A stretch of 64,000 nt of DNA from Pseudidiomarina atlantica (GTDB lineage Bacteria > Pseudomonadota > Gammaproteobacteria > Enterobacterales > Alteromonadaceae): NCBI RefSeq assembly GCF_000753735.1, contig NZ_JPIN01000005.1, forward strand, positions 186,001 to 250,000, written 5' to 3'. The notes beneath the pieces are model-generated. The model searched no databases. It saw nothing but the letters and a program-made list of their open reading frames with translations, and was not told where the DNA came from. Of this stretch, positions 28,995 through 36,950 are shown piece by piece (within the stretch, counting starts at the first letter, position 1; each line of letters starts with the position of its first letter). Both the position numbers and the translations under genes were made by a program.

Positions 28995-30142
28995 TGGAAC
29001 AGCTCCACATACATTTAGGGCAGCCGTTGCGTTGGCTAATGTGGCATCCGGCTCATGCCGAAGTCACTGCCAGTGGCGAGCTTGCTGAACTGGCAGATTT
29101 GGCGCAGCTGGGTGAAAAAGCGCACCGTTGTCAGGTGACCGTCTGGTTGCCGGGCCAAGAAGTGGTGCTCACCGAGGCGAAATTGCCGGCCGGTTCGGCG
29201 CGGCTTTTGCCACAACTTATCCCCAATGCACTCGAAGACGAGCTTGCCAGCGAGATTGAAGCCTTGCACTTTGCCTGGCCGGCAAATGCCAAGCCTGCAG
29301 GTGTTGAGCAGCCGATTCCGGTGGCAATTGTCAGTCGTGAGCGCATGCAAACTTGGCTCGATGCGTTGCAAGCAGCTGGCATCGAATGTGACGAGATGTA
29401 TGCCGATTATTTTATGCTGCCGGTCACTGAAAATGGTGCGCAGTTGCAGTTGGGGAACACCCATATCGTCCGCGAAGCCCAATGGCGTGGCTTTAGCATT
29501 GAACAACCCTTACCTTTTCGCCTCGAACAAACGGATATCAGCGCTCATTTCGAGTTGCCGTTGCTAGCTGCAACCCAAGCCGATAAAGCGCTGGCGATTA
29601 ACTTACGGCAAGGCGATTTTCGTGCCGCGCGTAAACGCCGACAAATGAGTGGCAGCCTGCCATGGCGACCGCTTGCCGTGGCCGCAGCGGCAGCATTGGT
29701 GATGGTGTTTGCGCAGCAGTGGGTCACCTACAGCAAACTTGGCGGCGAAGTCGATGCCTTGCAAGCAGCCATTGAAAGTACCTATCGTGATGCGTTTCCG
29801 AACACGACCCGCATCGTTAATGTACGTAGCCAGCTGAGACAGCAGCTCGAGACCGTCGGCGCAGCAAGTACAGCACCGACCACAGGTACTGCCAATGGCG
29901 TGCAATTATTTGCCCAATTAGAGCCGGCATTCCGCGCCACCCCCGATATGCAACTCGAGTGGGTGCGCTACAACAGCGGTACTTTGTCGTTACAAATGCG
30001 GGTCAGTGAATTTGAAGCCTTGCAACAGTTCCAGCAAGTGGCGAGCAATAGCGGCTTACAAGTGAATCAAGGTCAAGTCACCAACCAAGATGGCGTGGTC
30101 ACGGGTACCATAGAAGTGCGCGCAGCACAGGCGGAGGGATAA
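28991..30142 (+). CDS. gspL: Type II secretion protein GspL
   Basis: 383 residues. A cytoplasmic actin-like domain (about 1-215) that recruits GspE, a membrane helix at about 226-246 (PLAVAAAAALVMVFAQQWV) and a periplasmic ferredoxin-like domain (about 300-383). ATG 28991 overlaps the gspK stop; the next codon is also ATG. Works as the inner-membrane anchor with GspM. Confidence 0.92.
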   Translation: MMEQLHIHLGQPLRWLMWHPAHAEVTASGELAELADLAQLGEKAHRCQVTVWLPGQEVVLTEAKLPAGSARLLPQLIPNALEDELASEIEALHFAWPANAKPAGVEQPIPVAIVSRERMQTWLDALQAAGIECDEMYADYFMLPVTENGAQLQLGNTHIVREAQWRGFSIEQPLPFRLEQTDISAHFELPLLAATQADKALAINLRQGDFRAARKRRQMSGSLPWRPLAVAAAAALVMVFAQQWVTYSKLGGEVDALQAAIESTYRDAFPNTTRIVNVRSQLRQQLETVGAASTAPTTGTANGVQLFAQLEPAFRATPDMQLEWVRYNSGTLSLQMRVSEFEALQQFQQVASNSGLQVNQGQVTNQDGVVTGTIEVRAAQAEG

Positions 30143-30145
30143 ACT

Positions 30146-30661
30146 ATGCTTCCAGAATCGTTACAACAGCGTTGGCAACAATTAAATAGCCGTGAGCGCA
30201 TGTTAGTCAGCAGTGCGGGAATCTTGCTGGCGATTTGCGTGGTGTATTTTGCCATGTGGCAGCCATTACAAAACGGTATTGAACAACGCCAACTGCAGCG
30301 TGATGCCGCGCAAGAAACGTTAACTTGGGTGCGCGAAAATACCGGTCGTTACTTGGCGTTAAAAGACCAAGGCAACAGCAATTCTAACAGTAACAGCGCA
30401 ACGCGTCGCGCCAACGAGCTCGGTGATATCCCACGCTTGATCACCGAATTTGCGCGCGCTCAGCAACTGGATGTGGGGCGGATGACGCCAGAGGGTGAAG
30501 CCTTAGTCGTAGTGATGAGCGAAGTGCCCTTTGCCAATGTGGTGGCGTTTCTTGATGCCATCGAAGCGGAAAGCGGACTGCAAATTGAACAAATGGACAT
30601 CACCCGCGCCAACAAGCCGGGGCATGTGCACGTGCGCCGCTTAAAAGTGAGGCTGGCATGA
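30146..30661 (+). CDS. gspM: Type II secretion protein GspM
   Basis: 171 residues. Short cytoplasmic N-terminus with the LNSRERMLVS motif, a membrane helix at about 25-42 and a periplasmic domain with a Ser/Asn-rich linker (SNSNSNSA, about 75-82). Partner of GspL. The stop overlaps the gspN start by 4 nt. Confidence 0.92.
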   Translation: MLPESLQQRWQQLNSRERMLVSSAGILLAICVVYFAMWQPLQNGIEQRQLQRDAAQETLTWVRENTGRYLALKDQGNSNSNSNSATRRANELGDIPRLITEFARAQQLDVGRMTPEGEALVVVMSEVPFANVVAFLDAIEAESGLQIEQMDITRANKPGHVHVRRLKVRLA

Positions 30662-31428
30662 AGAAACGCTGGCTTCTGTGGCTGCTGCCAGTGTATGTCA
30701 TCGGCCTCGTGGTGTTTGCTCCGGCGCAGCTGTTGACCTGGTTCGTGCCAGCGCAAGCAGGCGTTGAATTGAGCGCCGTGCAGGGCAGTCTGTGGGATGG
30801 GCAAGCAACGGTCAGCTACCAGACGCCGCAGCAACAATCACAGTTCCAGCAGGTTGCTTGGGAGTTAACGCCAAGTGCTTTATTCACCGGCAAAGTCATG
30901 CTGGCGCTCGATATACCAGCAGTCAACACGGTAAGTGGTAAGGCCGATGTTGAACTCAGCTTTGGCGGTGCGCTTAAGGCCAAAGGGCAATTCGGCGGTA
31001 ATCTGCAACAGACCATTAGCGAGTACAACATACCAGCCTTATTGACCACAGATGGCCGTTGGGACCTGACGCTCGCTAACTTTGAACTTGCGGATCTTGC
31101 CAGCGGGCGCTGGTGTGACGTGTTGGATGCCAAAGTTACCAGCCGCTCAACTGCCGTGCGTATTCAACGGGAGTGGATTGAGCTCGGCGACTTTGCCACC
31201 CAGTTAAGTTGTTCAGCAAACAGCGAAATAATTGCTACAATGACACCTAATAACCGCTTAGGTTTGCAGTTCACCACCACCCTTGCTGGTACGCAGCAGC
31301 AGCCGCAAGTGCGGGTTCAAGGGCAACTGCGCCCGACCACGCAGACCCCACGACAAGTGGCAGATGTGTTAGTGTTTTTAGGTGAACCGAACGCCAACGG
31401 CGCTTATCCATTTAATTTTACATTGTAA
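30658..31428 (+). CDS. gspN: Type II secretion protein GspN
   Basis: 256 residues. N-terminal membrane anchor (about 5-25) and a periplasmic domain with the GspN pattern GVELSAVQGSLWDGQA. An optional component of type II systems, role uncertain. Last gene of the operon; gspO and gspS are not adjacent, so prepilin peptidase must be encoded elsewhere. Confidence 0.9.
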   Translation: MKKRWLLWLLPVYVIGLVVFAPAQLLTWFVPAQAGVELSAVQGSLWDGQATVSYQTPQQQSQFQQVAWELTPSALFTGKVMLALDIPAVNTVSGKADVELSFGGALKAKGQFGGNLQQTISEYNIPALLTTDGRWDLTLANFELADLASGRWCDVLDAKVTSRSTAVRIQREWIELGDFATQLSCSANSEIIATMTPNNRLGLQFTTTLAGTQQQPQVRVQGQLRPTTQTPRQVADVLVFLGEPNANGAYPFNFTL

Positions 31429-31444
31429 AAAACGGGAGCTTTAC

Positions 31445-32272
31445 ATGGACCAAGTTATGACCTGGGTGTCTGAGAATCAGGAGTTGATTCTTAGCTACAC
31501 AATCAAATTTGTCGTTGCTTTACTCATTCTTATCATCGGTAAAATGGTCGCGAACAGCGTGGCTAAATTACTCGGTAAAGGAATGCAGAAAAAGGGCGTT
31601 GATAATGCCGTGATCAGCTTTTTAAGCGCCATTGTGAAAAGCGTTATCTTTATTGCCGCAGTGCTGATGGCATTATCGCAAGTTGGCGTACAGACCACCT
31701 CGTTTATTGCGATTTTGGGTGCTGCCGGTCTTGCCATTGGTTTGTCGTTACAGGGTTCATTGTCGAACATGGCATCGGGCGTGTTGATCATCCTGTTCCG
31801 TCCGTTCCGTTCAGGCGAATATGTTGAAGCCGGAGGAGTGTCAGGAAGCGTTGACGAAGTAAATATTTTCCAAACGGTCTTGAAAACTCCCGACAATAAG
31901 GTTGTATTTGTACCGAATGCGCAAATTACGAGTCAGCCGATTACGAATTACAGTCGCGAAGCCACGCGTCGTGTAGATTTGTTAATTGGTGTTTCGTACG
32001 ACGCCGATTTGCATAAAACCAAAGAAGTGTTGGAGAGCGTACTCGCTGCAGACAAACGCTTGTTGAAAGAGCCTGCTTGGAACGTGCAAGTCCATGCGCT
32101 GAACAGCTCATCGGTCGACTTTATTGTGCGTCCTTGGGTGAAAAGCGAAGATTACTGGTCGGTTTACTGGGATTTGATGCGTGAAATTAAGCTCGCGCTT
32201 GATCAAAATGGTATCGGCATTCCGTATCCACAGATGGACGTTCATTTTTTCAAACAGGCTTCACAAGATTAA
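31445..32272 (+). CDS. mscS: Small mechanosensitive channel (MscS family)
   Basis: 275 residues from the ATG at 31445 (GGGAGC ribosome site), close to E. coli MscS (286). Three membrane helices at about 15-40, 58-80 and 85-115; the pore helix has the Gly/Ala pattern AILGAAGLAIGLSLQGSLSN. The beta domain follows with VFVPNAQITSQPITNYS and a C-terminal alpha/beta domain. Releases solutes on osmotic downshock. It starts 16 nt after gspN and may be cotranscribed, but has no functional tie to secretion. Confidence 0.93.
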   Translation: MDQVMTWVSENQELILSYTIKFVVALLILIIGKMVANSVAKLLGKGMQKKGVDNAVISFLSAIVKSVIFIAAVLMALSQVGVQTTSFIAILGAAGLAIGLSLQGSLSNMASGVLIILFRPFRSGEYVEAGGVSGSVDEVNIFQTVLKTPDNKVVFVPNAQITSQPITNYSREATRRVDLLIGVSYDADLHKTKEVLESVLAADKRLLKEPAWNVQVHALNSSSVDFIVRPWVKSEDYWSVYWDLMREIKLALDQNGIGIPYPQMDVHFFKQASQD

Positions 32273-32316
32273 AACAAAGTGCTAATCTGCAAGTGATCTT
32301 TGGAAGATGATTTCCA

Positions 32317-32332
32317 TTGATTGGCCAATCAA
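32317..32332 (+). promoter_or_regulatory. Perfect 16-bp palindrome just upstream of yjbE
   Basis: TTGATTGGCCAATCAA is exactly self-complementary and ends 14 nt before the yjbE start codon, next to its AGAGGTG ribosome site. The position fits an operator that blocks transcription, or an mRNA hairpin near the ribosome site. I do not know the binding protein. Confidence 0.5.
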
Positions 32333-32346
32333 GCACATAGAGGTGT

Positions 32347-32712
32347 ATGAAAATGTTAAAACAAACTGCTATTGCAGCAGCGATCAGCTTGATATTGAGC
32401 CCAGTTGCCATCGCGCAAACGGGTACCAATGCAGCTGAAGGTGACAGTGACGGTGGTGGTTACATCACCAAAGGCACTGTGACTGCAGGGGTTATCGTAG
32501 CCCTGACGCTTGCCGCAACCTTAGACAATGACGATTCTGACTCAACGCCTCCACCGGAGCCAGAGCCAGAACCAGAACCTGAGCCGGAACCAGAGCCAGA
32601 GCCAGAGCCTGAGCCGGAACCAGAGCCTGAACCAGAGCCTGAGCCACCAGTCACTACGACTACGGCGCCAGTGGTCACAACAACGGCTCCAGTCACGACT
32701 ACAGGTCTGTAA
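32347..32712 (+). CDS. yjbE: YjbE-like secreted protein with Glu-Pro repeat
   Basis: 121 residues; ATG 32347, with an alternative ATG two codons later. A signal peptide (about 1-23, ending AIAQ) is followed by a glycine-rich stretch and a second hydrophobic segment ([17 protein letters not shown], about 43-59). Then come fifteen consecutive Glu-Pro pairs (residues 71-100) and a Thr-rich tail ([18 protein letters not shown]). E. coli YjbE is a short Thr-rich protein heading yjbEFGH, and position plus tail suggest the same role here, as a small exported product of an exopolysaccharide operon. Function unknown. The Glu-Pro tract is not in E. coli YjbE as I recall it. Confidence 0.65.
   Translation: MKMLKQTAIAAAISLILSPVAIAQTGTNAAEGDSDGGGYITKGTVTAGVIVALTLAATLDNDDSDSTPPPEPEPEPEPEPEPEPEPEPEPEPEPEPEPEPPVTTTTAPVVTTTAPVTTTGL
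32557..32646 (+). repeat. Hexanucleotide repeat encoding (Glu-Pro)15
   Basis: Fifteen GARCCN hexamers in tandem inside yjbE. Because the unit is two codons, slippage would change the number of Glu-Pro pairs without shifting the frame. The reverse strand shows long open frames here that are artefacts of the repeat. Confidence 0.9.
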
Positions 32713-32730
32713 GTTTCGTTGATTGATGAA

Positions 32731-32764
32731 AATACCGCAGGTGCGCACTGCGGTATTTTTTTTT
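32731..32764 (+). terminator. Intrinsic terminator between yjbE and yjbF
   Basis: AATACCGCAG-GTGCGCA-CTGCGGTATT, a perfect 10-bp stem followed by a run of T. It comes 18 nt after yjbE and 43 nt before yjbF and should lower expression of yjbFGH relative to yjbE. Confidence 0.88.
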
Positions 32765-32806
32765 GCAGTACCCTCTAAAAACGTGCTGAATAACAAGAGA
32801 ATTTCT

Positions 32807-33529
32807 ATGACAGCCATGCCTCGTACGCTGCTGCTAGGAGCACTTGCCACACTGCTACTGAGTGGTTGTAGTGCCCGCGTGCAGAATATGGTGAATACCG
32901 CAAAGACCGCGTTCTTTGGTCACCAAGATGTTGAGCTCAGTGTGGAGCGAGTTAACGCTTACCCTTATGCTGCGGCCTATGTAAAAACCGACAATTTTCC
33001 GCAAGCTATTGCCGTACTTGATCGCTTTAGCGGTGAGCAACGCGTGTATCGCACCGGTGGTGACGAAGCACTCACCACCCGCTTTGGGCGTGTGATTAGT
33101 AGTGCGGGTATTCCAGGCATGCCGCTGCATACATTCGACTGGCGCCAAGATCCACTGGCTTGCCACGTGCAACAGCAGCACCGCGGCACCAAACAACTAT
33201 GCCCACGTGAGTGGCAGCGCACTGTTGAAATTGGCAACTACGGTGAGAACGATGTGCGCCAGGTCAGCTTTGACAGTACCTTTACGGTGGGCAACACCAT
33301 TGACTACGTGCACCCTGACGGGACGCCGCTGCAAGCGGTGGTAATTAACGAACAAGGTCAAGCTGGGAATCGCGCATTTCGTAACGAATTTTATGCCGTT
33401 GCTGGGCGCATTGTGTATGCCAAGCAGTGGGTCTCGACCGAGCTAGGTTATGTCACTTGGCGCGAGATGAAGCCCTTCAGTGGTGATCTAAGTGGTGATC
33501 GAAGTGATAGCAACGGAGAGCAGCAATGA
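32807..33529 (+). CDS. yjbF: YjbF/GfcB family group 4 capsule lipoprotein
   Basis: 240 residues from ATG 32807; the reading frame extends upstream through the terminator, but that would place the start inside the stem. Lipobox LLSGC puts the acylated cysteine at residue 21. The rest is a soluble beta-rich domain (RVNAYPYAAAYVKT, then GRVISSAGIPGMPLHTFDW) typical of YjbF/GfcB lipoproteins. These are encoded next to outer-membrane polysaccharide exporters; the exact function is not known. Overlaps yjbG by 4 nt. Confidence 0.88.
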   Translation: MTAMPRTLLLGALATLLLSGCSARVQNMVNTAKTAFFGHQDVELSVERVNAYPYAAAYVKTDNFPQAIAVLDRFSGEQRVYRTGGDEALTTRFGRVISSAGIPGMPLHTFDWRQDPLACHVQQQHRGTKQLCPREWQRTVEIGNYGENDVRQVSFDSTFTVGNTIDYVHPDGTPLQAVVINEQGQAGNRAFRNEFYAVAGRIVYAKQWVSTELGYVTWREMKPFSGDLSGDRSDSNGEQQ

Positions 33530-34368
33530 AACCTATGACTTTGCTTTCCCTTATCGCCGGCGCAGTGTTGCTGAACTCGGCTGCCCATGCGCAGCAGCAA
33601 GCTGAGCCTGTGACCCAAGTGATTGTTGGCGAGAGCGTTTACGGTTTCAGCGAACAGCCGCGGTTGCTCAATGCCTATTTGGCCGCAGAGCTAGAGCCGA
33701 GTGCTTACTGGCCGAGTAGCCGGGTGGTTACGGCGGCACAGACGCAAAAGCTTGCCGAGCGCCGGAGCCAAGTGTTGGAGCGCTTGCAGCAACTGGCGAG
33801 CGTTGCTACAGCTGAGGGCGAAGAGGCGCTTGCCGCGGACGCGCAAGCTTACGCTGAACAATTACAAAGCTGGCCGCTGATCGGCGCCGAATGGATCGGC
33901 CGGACCAAGATTGATGACCGGCTCGATGTGCAATCGGGCGTGAGTTTCGAACGGCGCAGCCTCTACAGTAGCTTTAACCAAGCCACCGCATCTTTGCAGG
34001 CCAATCCGCTGTTGCCAGCAGGCTCACTGCAAATTCTTCCGCCGCGCGATTTAGGTGCTTGGCAGGTTACCGTAATTAGTCCCGCTGGCGTCAAAAAGCT
34101 GCCGTTTACTGCCGATGACAGCGTACGCGATGTGTTGCAGCAAGCAGGGGTGTTTGCCCAACGCTATGATCTGTCTAGCGCTTATTTAATCGCCTTGACT
34201 GGTCTTAGCCGCAGTACCGACGTTGCCTATTACAACGACGCTGCAGCCATGCCTCCGGTGCATGGGCTGATTTTTGTCGGGCTAGATTTAAGTGCAATGG
34301 ACGCCGAATGGCAGTCGTTGAACACGCAACTGCGTGCATTGCTTAGTTATTGGAATCCGCAATCATGA
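33526..34368 (+). CDS. yjbG: YjbG/GfcC family capsule biosynthesis protein
   Basis: 280 residues. Signal peptide (about 1-22, ending AHA) and a periplasmic GfcC-type domain, including the SLBB-like beta-grasp region WQVTVISPAGVKKLPFTADD (about 180-200) and GLIFVGLD near the end. Structurally GfcC resembles parts of Wza, so it may act at the export channel. The stop overlaps the start of yjbH by 4 nt. Confidence 0.87.
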   Translation: MKPMTLLSLIAGAVLLNSAAHAQQQAEPVTQVIVGESVYGFSEQPRLLNAYLAAELEPSAYWPSSRVVTAAQTQKLAERRSQVLERLQQLASVATAEGEEALAADAQAYAEQLQSWPLIGAEWIGRTKIDDRLDVQSGVSFERRSLYSSFNQATASLQANPLLPAGSLQILPPRDLGAWQVTVISPAGVKKLPFTADDSVRDVLQQAGVFAQRYDLSSAYLIALTGLSRSTDVAYYNDAAAMPPVHGLIFVGLDLSAMDAEWQSLNTQLRALLSYWNPQS

Positions 34369-36527
34369 AGTTTGTTTCGCAACCCAAAACCACTCTGAGC
34401 TTAGTCGCACTGGCCCTCGCTGGCGCTTTGGCAGCGCCAACGGCACAGGCTGACCAGTATGCTAGCCAATCAGACTTTGGTGGCGTTGGCCTCATGCAAA
34501 TGCCAACCGCGCGCTTCGCTGACTACGGCACCCTAAGCGGTCTTTATTACGATAACGAAGAGTATCGCCGTCTCGCGGTAAGCTTGCAGCTGTTTCCATG
34601 GCTGGAAACCACCATTCGCTACAATGATATTCGGCCGATTCGTTACAGTGCGGACCCCAACTTCAGTGGCGATCAAACCGGTAAAGACAAAGGTTTTGAC
34701 GTTAAGTTACGGTTGCTCGAAGAAAGCTATTGGCTGCCACAAGTGGCCGTTGGTTGGCGCGACCTCGCCGGTACCGGCATCTTTGCCAGCGAATACCTGG
34801 TCGCCAGTAAGCAATTTGGCCCTGTTGATCTGACCCTAGGGGTTGGTTTCGGCTACATGGGCCGCCGCGATAATATTAGCAATCCATTCTGTGAGGTCGC
34901 CGACCGTTTTTGTACGCGGGAACCGGGCTTTAGTGGTAATGGCGGGCGTTTCGAAACCGACAAATGGTTCCGTGGCGATGCCTCCTTATTTGGCGGTATT
35001 CAGTACCAGACGCCCTTTGACCCCCTGGTGTTAAAAGCGGAATACGATGGTAACGACTACAGTAATGAGCGCTATCTCGGCCAATTAGAAGTCGATTCGG
35101 CGTGGAACTTCGGGGCCGACTATCAAGTTACCGACAACTGGACCTTAAAACTCAGTTATGAGCGTGGCAATACCCTGATGTTCGGCTTCTCTGGGCAAAT
35201 CGATCTGAACGGCATGGGGCAGTTAAAAACTGCCAATCGCCGCGTGCCAACGCCGAATACGCGCACCGCGCTTGCTCGCGCCGATGGTCCTGACGATCGC
35301 CGCGAGCTAGCCAAGGTAGCGGCGGAATTTTTCAACTTTGGTGGCTTGTCGGTCATTGAAATGCAAAACGACAGTTCGGCTGAAGCCGAGTCCGGCACCA
35401 TCGACACGCTGCGCGTTTACGCTCAGCAAAGCTACTATCGCGATTCTGCGCAGGGCATACGTCAAGCCGCACGCGTGGCAGAGCAAAAATTATCCGACAA
35501 CTACAAGTATTTAGAAATTGTCGAGCAGCACGATCAGTTGCAGTTGAATACCACGCGGGTCGATATGGATACTGCGCGACGCGCGATCCAGAGTCTCGAT
35601 TGGCAAACCGATATCGAGGATGCGTTTACCCGTACCAATACTGATTTAGCGCAAATCCAAGAGACCGGCTTTTATGAAGCCCGGTACAAGCGTGATTGGC
35701 CACGCTTGAGTGTGCGCCCCTTCTTAGACCAAAGCTTCGGTAACCCTGAAAACTTCTATATGTACCAGTTGGGTCTCGATCTCAATGCATCGATGTGGTT
35801 GGCGCCAGGTACCTTTGCGCACGGCACCATTAGCGGTAACTTACTCACCAACTTTGATGACTTTAACTTCTTAGTCGATGGCTTCAATTCACCGTTGCCG
35901 CGAGTGCGTACCTACGTGCGTGAGTACACCACGTACAGCGATATTTGGTTAGACACCTTACAATTGAGTCATTTGAACCAATTGGCGCCGAACGTGTATA
36001 CCAGTGTATACGCCGGTTATCTTGAGCGTATGTTCGGCGGTGTCGGTACCGAGTTGTTGTATCGCGAGCTCGATAGCAATTGGGCGGTTGGCGTCGATTT
36101 GAACTGGGTCAAGCAGCGTGATTACGAAAGTCACACAGGCTTCTTGGATTACGATACCTTTACCGGTCATATTACCGGCTACTACCAACCCAATTTCTTG
36201 CCGAACACATTAATTAAGGCCGCTTTTGGTAAATTCCTTGCACAAGACAACGGTCTACAGTTAAATGTTGAACATAAGTTTAAAAGTGGTGTCATAGTTG
36301 GTGCTTACGCCAGTAAAACCAACGTCTCGTCGGCAGAGTACGGCGAAGGCAGTTTTACCAAAGGCTTTTACATAAGCTTCCCGATTGACCTACTGCAAAC
36401 GGAACATAGCCCTGGTCGCGGTTACATTGGCTGGACGCCGTTGACGCGGGACGGTGGGCAAATGTTGAATCGTGGCATTCAACTGTTCCACGCAACGGAC
36501 CTTAGAAGTCCGTTTTACAAAGAATAA
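34365..36527 (+). CDS. yjbH: YjbH/GfcD family outer-membrane exopolysaccharide protein
   Basis: 720 residues from ATG 34365. Signal peptide (about 1-30, ending AQA) and an all-beta protein with a GGVGLMQMPTARF N-terminal motif, many aromatic alternating strands and a C-terminal Phe-rich strand, as expected for an outer-membrane barrel. YjbH/GfcD proteins are predicted to form double-barrel pores for polysaccharide. The operon yjbEFGH here has no wza of its own; a Wza-like protein is encoded at 58758. Confidence 0.9.
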   Translation: MKFVSQPKTTLSLVALALAGALAAPTAQADQYASQSDFGGVGLMQMPTARFADYGTLSGLYYDNEEYRRLAVSLQLFPWLETTIRYNDIRPIRYSADPNFSGDQTGKDKGFDVKLRLLEESYWLPQVAVGWRDLAGTGIFASEYLVASKQFGPVDLTLGVGFGYMGRRDNISNPFCEVADRFCTREPGFSGNGGRFETDKWFRGDASLFGGIQYQTPFDPLVLKAEYDGNDYSNERYLGQLEVDSAWNFGADYQVTDNWTLKLSYERGNTLMFGFSGQIDLNGMGQLKTANRRVPTPNTRTALARADGPDDRRELAKVAAEFFNFGGLSVIEMQNDSSAEAESGTIDTLRVYAQQSYYRDSAQGIRQAARVAEQKLSDNYKYLEIVEQHDQLQLNTTRVDMDTARRAIQSLDWQTDIEDAFTRTNTDLAQIQETGFYEARYKRDWPRLSVRPFLDQSFGNPENFYMYQLGLDLNASMWLAPGTFAHGTISGNLLTNFDDFNFLVDGFNSPLPRVRTYVREYTTYSDIWLDTLQLSHLNQLAPNVYTSVYAGYLERMFGGVGTELLYRELDSNWAVGVDLNWVKQRDYESHTGFLDYDTFTGHITGYYQPNFLPNTLIKAAFGKFLAQDNGLQLNVEHKFKSGVIVGAYASKTNVSSAEYGEGSFTKGFYISFPIDLLQTEHSPGRGYIGWTPLTRDGGQMLNRGIQLFHATDLRSPFYKE

Positions 36528-36539
36528 CGGAGTCATAGT

Positions 36540-36950
36540 ATGAAACGTGCGCAGACGCGTGAAATTCGCGGGTTTACCCTGATTGAACTGCTCATTGTAA
36601 TTGTTATTTTGGGGCTATTAGCCAGTTTGGTGGCGCCACAAATGATGGGCAAAGTTGATGATTCGCGCATCAAGACCGCGCAAACACAGATGCGGATGCT
36701 AGAGACATCGATCAACACTTATCGCCTCGATTTAGGGACTTATCCGGAAAACCTCGACGAATTATTGGCGAGTGACAAGGCCAATTGGGCGGGGCCGTAC
36801 TTGCCGAAAGACGTACCACTTGACCCATGGGGCAATCCTTACGAATACCGCATGCCGGGTGATGAAGGCAAACCCTTTACGCTGATGTCGTACGGTGCGG
36901 ATGGCCGTGAAGGTGGCGAAGAAAACAACGCAGATATCGTATTGCAATGA
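36540..36950 (+). CDS. gspG: GspG-like major pseudopilin of a second type II system
   Basis: 136 residues. Leader MKRAQTREIRG, longer than in the first GspG, then FTLIELLIVIVILGLLASLV. The GspG fold signature follows (TYPENLDELL, DPWGNPYEYRMPG, SYGADGREGG), with the Ca2+-loop region shorter than in the first copy. It heads a cluster in the order G-E-F-H-I-J-K-L-M-C-D and overlaps gspE by 4 nt. 13 nt after yjbH, so it may be read from the yjb promoter. Confidence 0.93.
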   Translation: MKRAQTREIRGFTLIELLIVIVILGLLASLVAPQMMGKVDDSRIKTAQTQMRMLETSINTYRLDLGTYPENLDELLASDKANWAGPYLPKDVPLDPWGNPYEYRMPGDEGKPFTLMSYGADGREGGEENNADIVLQ

